Positions 18,978 to 28,141 of a stretch of 64,000 bases of DNA are shown here, piece by piece; position 1 is the first letter of the stretch, and every line of letters begins with the position of its first letter. The notes below the pieces were generated by a model. It was not told the DNA's origin and searched no databases. It worked only from the letters and a program-made list of their open reading frames with translations. The stretch lies in NCBI RefSeq assembly GCF_020177595.1, contig NZ_JAHTBL010000005.1, forward strand, positions 124,001 through 188,000, read 5' to 3'. The position numbers were made by a program, and so were the translations under genes. This DNA is from Cognatishimia sp. MH4019. Its GTDB lineage: Bacteria > Pseudomonadota > Alphaproteobacteria > Rhodobacterales > Rhodobacteraceae.

Positions 18978-19537
18978 TATCCGACCTCTTTCATTGTGTT
19001 CTGGAGTGCTGCAAGTTTCGAGCGGATCGACGTGTCGATCATTTTCGAACCCACTTTTACGATAAGACCGCCAATGAGGCTTTCATCGACGGTCGCATTG
19101 ATCTTGACGTCTTTACCGACGCTGGACTTGAGAGACTTCGCAAGAGCGGTTTCTTGCGTCTTGGTCAGCGCCTTGGCGGCCACAACATCGGCCGTCACTT
19201 CGCCTTTATCTTCGGCAATCAGCGCACGCAGGCTGGCAACCAGCTGCGGCAGCACGAACAGGCGACGGTTCTGCGCCATCAGCGCCAGCGTGTTGCCGAG
19301 GACGGGCGAAAGCTTCATCTTCTTGGCAATCGCGGTGATCGCGTCTTCCTGCTGCGAACGGCTGTAGACGGGCGAGTGGATCAGGTCGCGGAAATCCGCA
19401 CTTTCGTCCATCGCGGCGGCCAGCGCGTCGACATCGGTTTCAATGGCTTTGAGTTTCTTGCCCTCTTTGGCAAGTTCAAAAACGGCAGTGGCATAGCGCG
19501 CGGCAATGCCAGTAGAGATCGAAGCTGGTTCGGACAC
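18977..19537 (-). CDS. atpH: ATP synthase F1 subunit delta
   Basis: The 186-aa delta (OSCP-like) stator subunit that joins F1 to the peripheral stalk. The N-terminal helical domain contains [17 protein letters not shown] and the C-terminal part ends [25 protein letters not shown]. The start is GTG at 19537 because GGAAGG lies six bases upstream and the family N-terminus begins there. Another GTG two codons earlier has no spacing to this site. It is the first gene of the operon, with an FNR-type box 82 bases upstream. Confidence 0.93.
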   Translation of the reverse strand: MSEPASISTGIAARYATAVFELAKEGKKLKAIETDVDALAAAMDESADFRDLIHSPVYSRSQQEDAITAIAKKMKLSPVLGNTLALMAQNRRLFVLPQLVASLRALIAEDKGEVTADVVAAKALTKTQETALAKSLKSSVGKDVKINATVDESLIGGLIVKVGSKMIDTSIRSKLAALQNTMKEVG

Positions 19538-19619
19538 GTCCACCCTTCCGACTTTTATTGTGACCCCGCTTTTGCCCGTTATGGGCTGAAAACAGGCTTG
19601 CTTGGCAAGTAGTGAGCCT

Positions 19620-19633
19620 TTGATTTGTATCAA
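19620..19633. promoter_or_regulatory. FNR/FnrL-type binding box upstream of atpHAGDC
   Basis: TTGAT-TTGT-ATCAA is an exact match to the CRP/FNR-type consensus TTGAT-N4-ATCAA used by FnrL-like anaerobic regulators in Rhodobacterales. It is in the 286-base space between ridA and atpH and 82 bases before the atpH start. No convincing -10 element was found at the class II spacing, so activation or repression cannot be told apart. Confidence 0.5.
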
Positions 19634-19774
19634 GGCTGTAAAATCGTCGTGGATGTAGCAGAGCAATTCTGGCCCCGCAACCTCCCAGCGTAAAAAGCGG
19701 TCATGCTCAAAACCCCTTATTTTCAGGGGCTTCCGCGGGCTGCGACCCTATGCACATGCGAATGCCTAATTTTC

Positions 19775-19794
19775 TTGCGCTCATGAGAGCGCAA
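19775..19794 (-). terminator. Hairpin after ridA
   Basis: A perfect eight-base stem (TTGCGCTC/GAGCGCAA) with loop ATGA lies 30 bases after the ridA stop. Only GAAAATT follows on that strand, so it is at best a weak terminator. It could also be a dyad binding site near the atp promoter. Confidence 0.3.
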
Positions 19795-19823
19795 ACAGGC
19801 GATTCCTTCGTGCCGATATGGTG

Positions 19824-20183
19824 TTAGTCCGCGTCAGGCGCGGCTGCGATCACGCAAATCTCGACCAGCAATTCGGGGCGGGCCATCCGCGCCTCAACAC
19901 AAGCGCGGGCGGGTTTGCCTACATCGGCGACCCACGCATTCCAGACCTCGTTCATCGCGGCAAAGTCCTTCATGTCGCGGATGAAAACTGTGCAGGACAG
20001 AAGGCGGCCCTTGTCACTGCCCGCCTCGGCCAGCAGTGCGTCGATCTTGTCGCAACAGCTTTGCGTCTGGCCCTGAATGCCTTCTGAGGTATCGGCGGCG
20101 ACCTGGCCGGACAGATAGATCACGCCGTTATGCTGGACGATCTTGCTGGCGCGTTCGGATTGGGTGGTGCGTGTGATGGTCAT
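19824..20183 (-). CDS. RidA/YjgF family enamine/imine deaminase
   Basis: A 119-aa protein of the RidA family, which hydrolyses reactive enamines and imines released by PLP enzymes. The catalytic arginine context PARACVEARMARPELLVEI matches the Arg105 region of Escherichia coli RidA, and a Glu follows in VEICVIAA. GQVAADTSEGIQGQT is the other family segment. The ATG at 20183 is preceded by GGGAGAGA; a longer in-frame start has no family support. It is divergent from the MFS gene. Exact substrate class within the family is not clear. Confidence 0.85.
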   Translation of the reverse strand: MTITRTTQSERASKIVQHNGVIYLSGQVAADTSEGIQGQTQSCCDKIDALLAEAGSDKGRLLSCTVFIRDMKDFAAMNEVWNAWVADVGKPARACVEARMARPELLVEICVIAAAPDAD

Positions 20184-20262
20184 GTCTCTCTCCCTGTTGG
20201 GACGGGCATACGCGGGCGGCGCAGCCTCGACAAGGCGTGTTGCAGGCACTAGCGATTGAGCC

Positions 20263-21480
20263 ATGACCACCCTGCCCGCCTCCCGTTATCTGGACCGGTT
20301 CAGCCCGCCCCATATCACCACGCTGGTGCTGAGCACCGCTGTGGGATCGGTCACGATCAATATCTTCCTGCCCTCGATGCCCGAGATGGCTACGTTTTTC
20401 GGCAAGCCCTATGCGGTGATCCAGTTGACGCTGACGGTCTATCTGGCGCTGACCGGCGTGGCGATCCTTGTGCTGGGGCCGCTGTCCGATCTTTACGGGC
20501 GGCGCCCGGTGATGTTGTGGAGCTTTGCGTTGTTCATCGCCGCTTCCATCGGGGCGGCCTTCGCGCAGAGCTTTGCGGTCTTCATGCTGTTCCGTGCATT
20601 GCAGGCGGCGGTCGTCTCGAGCTTTGTTGTCGGGCGCGCGGTCGTACGCGATCAGGTCGCGCGTGAGAAAGCGGCGAGCCTGTTGGGTTATGTCACCATG
20701 GGCCAGGCGCTGGCCCCGATGATTGCGCCTGCCATCGGTGGGGCTTTGGGCGATGCGTTCGGCTGGCAGGCCAGCTTCCACGCGCTGACGGTGTTCGGGA
20801 TCGTCGCGCTGGCGTTGATCTATTTCGATCAGGGCGAGACCTTTCATGGCAGCGGCGCGGGGATGCGCGCGCAGATGCGGAATTACCCAGATCTGTTTCG
20901 TTCGCGCCGGTTCTGGGGCTACACGCTGCTATCCACCTTCGCATCGGGCACTTTCTTTGCCTATCTGGGCGGCGCGCCGTATGTCGGCGTCAATGTCTAC
21001 GGGCTAAGCGCCGGAGCCGTCGGCCTTTATATGGCCTTCACACCGACGGGCTATGTGATCGGCAATTTCATCTCGGGCCGGTTTGCGATGCGGATCGGGA
21101 TCTTCCGAATGCTGCTCTTGGGCGCGCTTATCACGCTGAGCTTCATGTCAATGACGCTGGTCGCATGGGGCTTGGGCGTCACCCATCCGCTGGGGTTCTT
21201 CTTTTTCACCTTCTCGATAGGCTTGGGCAACGGGATAATCCTGCCGTCAGCCAGTGCAGGCCTTCTGGACGTACGGCCCGATTTGGCAGGCTCGGCCTCG
21301 GGGTTGTCAGGCTCTATCATGACGTTTGGAGGCGCCGCCTTATCGACGCTGTCGGGGCTGTTGCTGACCGCATATTCCGGGGTTCTGCCGCTGATCCTGT
21401 GCATCCTCGGCGCGTCGCTGTTGTGCTTGAGCTGCGCGCTCTACACGATTTCTGTCGAGAAGCGTCTGCGCGCGCCTTAG
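20263..21480 (+). CDS. Bcr/CflA family multidrug efflux MFS transporter
   Basis: A 405-aa inner-membrane major facilitator with about 12 transmembrane helices. The family hallmarks are [14 protein letters not shown] near the first helix, the loop 2-3 motif [14 protein letters not shown], and the helix-4/5 region [22 protein letters not shown] with the conserved Arg and Asp of drug/proton antiporters. Late helices include [18 protein letters not shown] and [16 protein letters not shown]. It most likely exports drugs or small metabolites by proton antiport; the substrate cannot be predicted. The 3' end overlaps the convergent methyltransferase by four bases. Confidence 0.87.
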   Translation: MTTLPASRYLDRFSPPHITTLVLSTAVGSVTINIFLPSMPEMATFFGKPYAVIQLTLTVYLALTGVAILVLGPLSDLYGRRPVMLWSFALFIAASIGAAFAQSFAVFMLFRALQAAVVSSFVVGRAVVRDQVAREKAASLLGYVTMGQALAPMIAPAIGGALGDAFGWQASFHALTVFGIVALALIYFDQGETFHGSGAGMRAQMRNYPDLFRSRRFWGYTLLSTFASGTFFAYLGGAPYVGVNVYGLSAGAVGLYMAFTPTGYVIGNFISGRFAMRIGIFRMLLLGALITLSFMSMTLVAWGLGVTHPLGFFFFTFSIGLGNGIILPSASAGLLDVRPDLAGSASGLSGSIMTFGGAALSTLSGLLLTAYSGVLPLILCILGASLLCLSCALYTISVEKRLRAP

Positions 21481-22229
21481 GCGCGATAGGCGGGCTTCGG
21501 TGTCGGGCGGATCAGGCCGTCCAACGCGCCGAGTGGTTTTTTCACTGCATCCTTTAGGCCCGAGGTCTGTTTGGGATGGCCTTGCTTGACCACCTCGACC
21601 ATCAGCACGCCACCGGCCATCAACGGCCCCCGCCGCCCGACACGCTCAAACAGACCAGCGGTCTTGCGCCAGAACTTGCGGTGCGAGGGCGGCTGATAAA
21701 GTGCGGAGATATGGCGTTCAGGCACGAAGCCATGGCGTTTGAGTTGTGCTTCGAACTGGCCCAGCGAATAGGGGCGGCCGTAGCCGAAAGGCGTGCGGTC
21801 ATTACGCGCCCAGAGGCCCGCGCGGTTCGGCACCACGAAAAGCGCCTTGCCACCGGGGCCCAGGACGCGGGCCGCCTCGTCGAGCAGGGAGGACGGGTTC
21901 TCTGACGTCTCCAGCCCGTGCATCACGACCAGCTTATCGACAAAGCCTGTGGGCAGCGGCCACCACATTTCTTCCGACAGTACCGACACATTGGCCATCC
22001 CCGCAGGCCATGGCATCACCCCTTGCGGCGCGGGCATCAAAGCGATGACCCGGCGCGCGTCGGCCAGATAGGGGCGCAAAAGCGGGGCGGCAAAACCAAA
22101 GCCGACCACGGTCTGAACCTTGGCTTCTGGCCACATCTCGACCAGCCGATCACGGATCACCTTTTGCGCCGCCCGGCCCAGCGGCGAGCGATAATAGAAG
22201 TTGCGCAAGTCGAGCACGTCGAGATGCAT
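21477..22229 (-). CDS. Class I SAM-dependent methyltransferase-like protein
   Basis: A 250-aa protein with a methyltransferase-like core. The motif I position reads [16 protein letters not shown] rather than the canonical LDLGCGTG, and motif II ([12 protein letters not shown]) lacks the usual acidic residue that holds the ribose of SAM. Later elements are normal: [40 protein letters not shown]. It may still bind SAM, or be a degenerate relative. It lies divergent from gloB, a common neighbour in Rhodobacterales. The substrate is unknown. Confidence 0.75.
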   Translation of the reverse strand: MHLDVLDLRNFYYRSPLGRAAQKVIRDRLVEMWPEAKVQTVVGFGFAAPLLRPYLADARRVIALMPAPQGVMPWPAGMANVSVLSEEMWWPLPTGFVDKLVVMHGLETSENPSSLLDEAARVLGPGGKALFVVPNRAGLWARNDRTPFGYGRPYSLGQFEAQLKRHGFVPERHISALYQPPSHRKFWRKTAGLFERVGRRGPLMAGGVLMVEVVKQGHPKQTSGLKDAVKKPLGALDGLIRPTPKPAYRA

Positions 22230-22303
22230 TGCGCGGGGCTCCTTTTCACGCCAGTTTCACAGCCTACCTTGACCCGACCATAACAAGAGCCAGATCAATT
22301 ACC

Positions 22304-23071
22304 ATGGGCATTGAAATCCTCACCATTCCCTGTCTGCAAGACAATTTCTGCTTTCTCATCCATAATGACGAAAGTGGTGAGACCACATTGATCGACGCCA
22401 GCGAGGCGGCCCCTATTCAGGCGGTGCTGGATGCCAAGCGCTGGGTTCTGACGGATGTGCTGCTGACCCACCACCATTGGGATCATATCGACGAGCTTCC
22501 CGCTTTGCGAAAACGCTATGCCCCGCGCGTTGTCGGTGCGGCAGCGGATGCGCATCGTCTGCCTGCGCTGGATCTGACCGTGGCGGACGGGGATACATTC
22601 ACCACCTGTGGGCAAGAGGCACAGGTCATTGATGTGTCAGGCCATACGATTGGGCATATCGCCTTTTACATGCCCGGCCTCAAAGCCGCGTTCACCGCCG
22701 ACAGCCTGATGGCGCTGGGATGCGGGCGGCTCACCGAAGGCACGCCCGAGATGATGTGGCCCAGCCTGTTGAAGCTGCGCGCGCTGCCAGAAGATACCGC
22801 AATTTACAGCGCGCATGAATATAGTAAGAGCAATGCCGCTTTCGCGATCACCCTTGAACCAGAGAACGACGCGCTTATCTCTCGGATAGACGCCGATGCG
22901 GCCAACCGCGCCGCTGATAAACCCACCGTTCCAAACCCCCTGTCGCTGGAAAAAGCGACCAATCCGTTCCTGCGAGCGGACGATCCCGCCTTTCGTGCCG
23001 CTGTTGGTATGGAAGATCATTCACCCCTAGAGGTCTTTGCCGCGATCCGCGCGCGCAAGGATCGGTTTTAG
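22304..23071 (+). CDS. gloB: Hydroxyacylglutathione hydrolase (glyoxalase II)
   Basis: A 255-aa metallo-beta-lactamase-fold enzyme that hydrolyses S-lactoylglutathione in methylglyoxal detoxification. The metal motif THHHWDH gives His56, His58, Asp60 and His61. His114 (SGHTIGH), Asp133 (FTADSLMALGCGRL) and the late His in SAHEYSKSNAAFA complete the dinuclear site. The C-terminal glutathione-binding domain includes NPFLRADDPAFRAAVG. The ATG at 22304 gives the standard N-terminus GIEILTIPCLQDN. Confidence 0.93.
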   Translation: MGIEILTIPCLQDNFCFLIHNDESGETTLIDASEAAPIQAVLDAKRWVLTDVLLTHHHWDHIDELPALRKRYAPRVVGAAADAHRLPALDLTVADGDTFTTCGQEAQVIDVSGHTIGHIAFYMPGLKAAFTADSLMALGCGRLTEGTPEMMWPSLLKLRALPEDTAIYSAHEYSKSNAAFAITLEPENDALISRIDADAANRAADKPTVPNPLSLEKATNPFLRADDPAFRAAVGMEDHSPLEVFAAIRARKDRF

Positions 23072-23162
23072 GTCAGCAAGCCAGACCTAACTGACTATAT
23101 TTCCAGCGTTTGCCTGTCATTCACGCAAAATGTGACAGTATAGTGAGAAAAAACGCTTGAAG

Positions 23163-23185
23163 GTTCGGAATAAAAACCGAACTTT
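23163..23185 (+). terminator. Hairpin between gloB and clpA
   Basis: GTTCGG and CCGAAC pair around an eight-base A-rich loop, followed by TTTAA. It lies 90 bases after gloB and 70 before clpA. It may end gloB transcripts or form part of the clpA leader; the 184-base gap otherwise holds no gene. Confidence 0.35.
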
Positions 23186-23255
23186 AATACCTAAGAGGCC
23201 ACGGTTACGGCGGGGCTCGATCCCCACCACGACCCCGATCAGAGGAGCACTGCAC

Positions 23256-25580
23256 GTGCCTTCATTCTCGAATACCCTTGAGCAAGCCATTCATTCGGCC
23301 CTGGCGTTGGCGAACAGCCGTCGCCATGAGTTGGCAACGTTGGAGCATCTTTTGCTGGCGCTGGTGGACGAACCTGACGCCGCAAAGGTCATGCAAGCCT
23401 GTAGCGTCGATCTGGAAGCGTTGAAAAAGACGCTTGAAGACTTCATCGACGATGATCTGTCGACGCTGGTGACGGATGTTGACGGATCAGAAGCGGTGCC
23501 AACCGCCGCCTTCCAGCGCGTGATCCAGCGCGCAGCAATCCATGTGCAAAGCTCTGGCCGCACCGAAGTAACCGGGGCCAATGTGCTGGTCGCAATCTTT
23601 GCAGAGCGCGAGTCGAACGCCGCCTACTTCCTGCAAGAACAGGACATGACGCGTTATGATGCGGTGAATTTCATCGCGCACGGCGTGGCAAAGGATCCGT
23701 CCTTTGGCGAACCGCGCCCGGTCTCTGGTGCCTCTGAGTTGGAGGAAGAGACTGTGTCCGGCGTGACTGAGGGCGAGCAGAAGGAATCTGCGCTCGCCAA
23801 ATACTGCGTCGATCTGAACGAGAAATCCCGCAAGGGCGACGTCGACCCGCTGATCGGTCGCGACAGCGAAGTGGAGCGCTGCGTGCAAGTGCTGTGCCGC
23901 CGCCGCAAGAACAACCCGCTGCTGGTGGGCGATCCGGGCGTTGGTAAAACGGCGATTGCCGAAGGTCTGGCGCGCAAGATCGTGCAAGGTGAAACGCCTG
24001 CCGTTCTGGCCTCTGCCACGATTTATTCGCTGGATATGGGCGCGCTGCTGGCTGGCACACGCTATCGCGGCGATTTCGAGGAACGCCTGAAAGCGGTTGT
24101 GACCGAGCTGGAAGATCACCCGGATGCGGTGCTGTTCATCGACGAGATTCACACCGTGATTGGTGCTGGGGCCACGTCGGGTGGCGCGATGGATGCGTCA
24201 AATCTGCTGAAGCCTGCGCTTCAGGGCGGCAAGCTGCGCTGCATGGGCTCGACCACCTACAAGGAATTCCGTCAGCATTTCGAGAAGGACCGCGCGTTGA
24301 GCCGCCGGTTCCAGAAAATCGACGTGGCGGAGCCGTCTGTCGATGATGCCGTGAAAATCCTGAAGGGCCTTAAGCCTTATTTCGAGGATCACCACGCGAT
24401 CAAATATACCTCGGATGCGATCAAGACCGCCGTGGAACTGTCTGCGCGCTATATCAATGACCGCAAGCTGCCCGACAAGGCGATTGACGTGATTGATGAG
24501 GCCGGTGCGGCCCAGCATCTGGTCGCGGAAAGCAAGCGTCGCAAGACGATTGGCGCGAAAGAGATTGAGGCCGTGGTTGCCAAAATCGCGCGTATTCCGC
24601 CGAAGAATGTCAGCAAGGATGATGCCGAGGTTCTGAAGGACCTTGAGACCAGCCTCAAGCGGGTGGTCTTCGGGCAGGATGCGGCGATTGATGCGCTGTC
24701 CTCTGCGATCAAGCTGGCCCGTGCGGGTCTGCGTGAGCCTGAAAAGCCCATCGGCAACTACCTGTTCGCCGGACCGACCGGTGTGGGTAAAACCGAAGTA
24801 GCCAAGCAGCTTGCAGATACTTTGGGTGTTGAGCTGCTGCGTTTCGATATGTCGGAATACATGGAGAAGCACGCGGTCTCGCGTCTGATCGGTGCGCCTC
24901 CGGGTTATGTCGGCTTTGATCAGGGCGGTATGCTGACCGACGGTGTGGACCAGCATCCGCATTGTGTTCTGCTGCTGGACGAGATGGAGAAGGCGCACCC
25001 GGATGTCTACAACATCTTGCTGCAGGTCATGGACCACGGCACGCTGACGGATCACAACGGGCGCACGGTGGATTTCCGCAATGTGATCCTGATCATGACG
25101 TCGAATGCCGGTGCGTCCGAGCAGGCGAAGGCGGCCATCGGCTTTGGCCGCGATCGCCGCGAGGGTGAGGATACGGCAGCGATTGAACGCACCTTCACGC
25201 CGGAATTCCGCAACCGTCTGGATGCCGTGATCTCCTTCGGGGCATTGCCGAAAGAGGTGATCCTGCAAGTGGTCGAGAAGTTCGTGCTGCAACTTGAAGC
25301 CCAACTGATGGATCGCAATGTGACGTTCGAGCTGACGAAAGCTGCCACGGAATGGCTGGCCGACAAAGGCTATGATGACAAGATGGGCGCGCGCCCGTTG
25401 GGTCGCGTCATTCAGGAGCATATCAAGAAACCTCTCGCGGAAGAGTTGCTGTTCGGCAAGCTCGCCAAGGGCGGTGTGGTCAAGGTGGGCGTCAAGGACG
25501 GCAAGATTGACCTGCGGCTTGAAGCCCCCGAAAAAGCCCAGATTTCGGGCGACAAACCACCGCTTCTCACGGCGGAATGA
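23256..25580 (+). CDS. clpA: ATP-dependent Clp protease ATP-binding subunit ClpA
   Basis: A 774-aa AAA+ unfoldase that feeds substrates to ClpP. The N-terminal Clp repeat domain ([31 protein letters not shown]) is followed by D1 with Walker A GDPGVGKT near residue 226 and Walker [16 protein letters not shown]2 has Walker [16 protein letters not shown] near residue 506 and the arginine-finger region [15 protein letters not shown]. The start is GTG at 23256 with AGAGGAG upstream. clpS, often directly before clpA, is not there; gloB is. The stop overlaps the M23 peptidase start (ATGA). Confidence 0.96.
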   Translation: MPSFSNTLEQAIHSALALANSRRHELATLEHLLLALVDEPDAAKVMQACSVDLEALKKTLEDFIDDDLSTLVTDVDGSEAVPTAAFQRVIQRAAIHVQSSGRTEVTGANVLVAIFAERESNAAYFLQEQDMTRYDAVNFIAHGVAKDPSFGEPRPVSGASELEEETVSGVTEGEQKESALAKYCVDLNEKSRKGDVDPLIGRDSEVERCVQVLCRRRKNNPLLVGDPGVGKTAIAEGLARKIVQGETPAVLASATIYSLDMGALLAGTRYRGDFEERLKAVVTELEDHPDAVLFIDEIHTVIGAGATSGGAMDASNLLKPALQGGKLRCMGSTTYKEFRQHFEKDRALSRRFQKIDVAEPSVDDAVKILKGLKPYFEDHHAIKYTSDAIKTAVELSARYINDRKLPDKAIDVIDEAGAAQHLVAESKRRKTIGAKEIEAVVAKIARIPPKNVSKDDAEVLKDLETSLKRVVFGQDAAIDALSSAIKLARAGLREPEKPIGNYLFAGPTGVGKTEVAKQLADTLGVELLRFDMSEYMEKHAVSRLIGAPPGYVGFDQGGMLTDGVDQHPHCVLLLDEMEKAHPDVYNILLQVMDHGTLTDHNGRTVDFRNVILIMTSNAGASEQAKAAIGFGRDRREGEDTAAIERTFTPEFRNRLDAVISFGALPKEVILQVVEKFVLQLEAQLMDRNVTFELTKAATEWLADKGYDDKMGARPLGRVIQEHIKKPLAEELLFGKLAKGGVVKVGVKDGKIDLRLEAPEKAQISGDKPPLLTAE

Positions 25581-26536
25581 TCAAACGCGCGATTGCGCTG
25601 ATATCGCTCGCAGCCCCCGCGGTTGCGAGCGATTTTTCGTTGCAGCTGCCCATTGACTGCACACTGGGCGAGAATTGCTACATCCAGCAATTCGTGGATC
25701 ACGACCCGAATGCCTCGGCCTCGGATTTCGCGTGCGGGCCGCTGACCTATGACACCCATAAAGGCACCGATTTCGCGCTGGATGACCTGTCGATCATGAA
25801 GGCAGGCGTCGATGTTTTGGCGGCTGCAGCTGGCCGAGTGGTGGCCACGCGCGACGGGATGGAAGACCTGCTTTATACGGCCGAACGTGCCGCAGAAATC
25901 GACGGGCGCGATTGTGGCAACGGGCTGGTGATCGACCATGGCAGCGGATGGCGGACGCAATACTGCCACCTCAAACAAGGCTCTGTCGTCGTCGAGAGAG
26001 GGCAGATTGTCGAAGCGGGTGCCGTATTAGGGGAAGTCGGGCTTTCGGGCCGAACGCAGTTTCCACATCTACATATGACCCTGCGCAAGAACGATCAGGT
26101 CGTGGACCCGTTCGCCCCTGAAGGCAGGCGTATATGTGATCTGCCCAAGGACACGCTTTGGGCTGAAACGCCGGTGTTTCAAAACGGCGGCATCATCCGC
26201 GCCGGATTTGCCGATGCCGCCCCGACCTATGAGGCGATCAAGGCCGGGCAGCCCAGTGTGACCGATTTCACGCCGCAATCGGACATCCTTGCGGTCTGGA
26301 TGCACTCTTTTGGTGCGCAAGAGGGCGACAATTACCGGATGGAAATCACCGGCCCGGATGGCGAGATTGTCCAGGAAGAGGTCACGCAGAAGCGGACCCA
26401 AGCGCAGAGCTTTCGGTTTGTCGGCAAACGCAGACCGCCCGATGGGTGGGCCAGCGGCCTCTATACCGCGACACTGAGCCTGATCCGGGACGGCGTGACA
26501 ATTGATACGACGCAGATCGCAGCGACGGTCGAGTAG
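25577..26536 (+). CDS. Secreted M23 family metallopeptidase (LytM-like)
   Basis: A 319-aa protein with a signal peptide (residues 1-18, ending PAVAS) and a peptidase M23 domain. The zinc ligands are His61 and Asp65 in HKGTDFAL and His166 in PHLHMTL; catalytic histidines are His131 in YCHLKQG and His164. All are present, so it is likely an active endopeptidase on peptidoglycan cross-links, in the periplasm. The C-terminal 120 residues form a separate beta-rich domain of unknown role. It is translationally coupled to clpA and ends flush against the convergent OmpA-like gene, whose product should also bind peptidoglycan. Confidence 0.85.
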   Translation: MIKRAIALISLAAPAVASDFSLQLPIDCTLGENCYIQQFVDHDPNASASDFACGPLTYDTHKGTDFALDDLSIMKAGVDVLAAAAGRVVATRDGMEDLLYTAERAAEIDGRDCGNGLVIDHGSGWRTQYCHLKQGSVVVERGQIVEAGAVLGEVGLSGRTQFPHLHMTLRKNDQVVDPFAPEGRRICDLPKDTLWAETPVFQNGGIIRAGFADAAPTYEAIKAGQPSVTDFTPQSDILAVWMHSFGAQEGDNYRMEITGPDGEIVQEEVTQKRTQAQSFRFVGKRRPPDGWASGLYTATLSLIRDGVTIDTTQIAATVE

Positions 26537-28138
26537 CTACTTTTCCGTCAATTTCAGCTCAATCCGGCGGTTCTGCGCGCGTGCCTCTGCACTGTCGCCC
26601 TGCGCCACGGGTTGGTATTGGCCGAAGCCATTTGCGGCCAACCGGTCGGGCGGCAGGCCCAGAAAATTAACCATATACCGCACAACGGACAAGGCGCGGG
26701 CCTGGCTGAGTTCCCAGTTATCGGCAAACGCGCCAAATCCCGACAACGGCACGTTATCCGTATGGCCATCGACGCGGATCACCCAATCCAGCTGATCGGG
26801 AATGTCAGCAGCCACATCGCGCAAGATGGCGGCAACCTTGGCAATTTCGCCCTGCCCTTCGGAGGACAAGGTGGCGCTGCCGGGGGCAAATAGCACTTCG
26901 GACGAGAATACAAACCGATCGCCTTCGATGCGCACGCCGTCTTGATTGCCCAGCAGATCGCGGAGCGCACCGAAAAACTCGGACCGGTAGCGTTCAAGGT
27001 TCTGGTTTTCGGCCTCAAGGCGGATCCGCTCTGCCTCTTCCAGTTCGCGGCGGCGGCGTTCTTCGGCAGCGACTTGGGCCAGCGCGGTGTTGAGCTGCGT
27101 GCCAAGGGTATCAAGCTGAACTTGCGCGGCCTCATCGCGGGCGCGCGCTTCGTCCAGAAGGCTTTGGAGCGATCCCAACTGCCCGCGCAAAGCCGCAACC
27201 TGTTCGTTCAGCAAGGCCAACCGACGTTGATCTTCAAGCGATTGCGCTTCCTTTTCGGAAAGCTCCGACTCGGCCAATGCCAGCAAGGCCGCTTGTTCTT
27301 CTGCCTCGCTCAGGCGCGTTTCTGAGGTGGCCGCCAGTTCATCGCGGGCGGCGCGGGCTGCGGCCAGCAGGGTCAGCGTCTCCTCGGCCTCGCGGCGCTG
27401 TTCCTCCAAGGCCAGCGTCATTGCGGTCAACTCGGTCTGGGCGTTTTGCAGGCGTTCGCGCAACGCTTCGGCGGCGGCGGCTTCGGCCAGGCGAGCGGTT
27501 TCTTCATCCGACAGCGCCTCCGCTGTGGTCGCATTTTCGGCGCGCAGATCGGCGATCATCGCTTCCAATGCTTCACGTTGCGCGGCAGCAAGGCGGGCGG
27601 CTTCGGTCTGTGCGTCGATCTCGGAGCGGGCTTGGGCGATGGCAAGGTTCAACTGCTCTTGCTGGCTGAGCAATTCCGCCTCGGTCCCTTCGAGTTCGGC
27701 AACGCGACCCAAAGCCTGATCGCGTTCAGCCAACAGGCCCGCGACTTGAGCCTCAAAGCCAGTGATCCGGGTTTCAGCTTCGGCCAGCGCGGTGTCCCGT
27801 TCGGCCAACGTGCCTTGCAGCGCGGCGACGGTCGCGGCGCGGTCGGCGGATTCGGCGCGGGTGTCGGCAAGCGTCGCGGACAGCGCGCCCAGGCGGGATT
27901 GCAGATCGGCGGTGCGGTCGCGTTCAAGGCCCAACTGATCGGCAAGCGAGGCCAGTTCGACTGACAGCGCGTCAAGCTCGCTTTCCTGCCCGGTGATCGT
28001 CTCGCGCAGAATGAATTGCACGACCATAAAGATCGTCAGCACGAACATCAGCACCAGCAAAAGCGCTGTCATCGCGTCGACAAAGCCCGGCCAGATGGAG
28101 GCCTGAAACCGCGCGCCGGTTCTGCGCGACAGGGCCAT
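26537..28138 (-). CDS. MotB/OmpA-like peptidoglycan-binding protein with long coiled coil
   Basis: A 533-aa protein with one N-terminal transmembrane helix (ALLLVLMFVLTIFMVVQF, about residues 25-45). The Asp of VDAMTAL precedes it, at the position where proton-driven stator proteins carry their acidic residue. About 340 residues of Ala/Glu/Leu-rich coiled coil follow (50-390). The C-terminal OmpA domain includes FAPGSATLSSEGQGEIAKVA, VDGHTDNVPLSGFGAFADNW and AANGFGQYQPVAQGDSAEARAQNRRI. It probably spans the periplasm from inner membrane to peptidoglycan. It follows the ExbB-like gene by three bases, and the two very likely form one complex. Confidence 0.85.
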   Translation of the reverse strand: MALSRRTGARFQASIWPGFVDAMTALLLVLMFVLTIFMVVQFILRETITGQESELDALSVELASLADQLGLERDRTADLQSRLGALSATLADTRAESADRAATVAALQGTLAERDTALAEAETRITGFEAQVAGLLAERDQALGRVAELEGTEAELLSQQEQLNLAIAQARSEIDAQTEAARLAAAQREALEAMIADLRAENATTAEALSDEETARLAEAAAAEALRERLQNAQTELTAMTLALEEQRREAEETLTLLAAARAARDELAATSETRLSEAEEQAALLALAESELSEKEAQSLEDQRRLALLNEQVAALRGQLGSLQSLLDEARARDEAAQVQLDTLGTQLNTALAQVAAEERRRRELEEAERIRLEAENQNLERYRSEFFGALRDLLGNQDGVRIEGDRFVFSSEVLFAPGSATLSSEGQGEIAKVAAILRDVAADIPDQLDWVIRVDGHTDNVPLSGFGAFADNWELSQARALSVVRYMVNFLGLPPDRLAANGFGQYQPVAQGDSAEARAQNRRIELKLTEK

Positions 28139-28141
28139 GAT

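Noticed and set aside
23163-23185. A missing or truncated clpS before clpA
   Set aside because: The 184-base gap contains no open frame resembling ClpS; the gene is simply not at this site and may be elsewhere.
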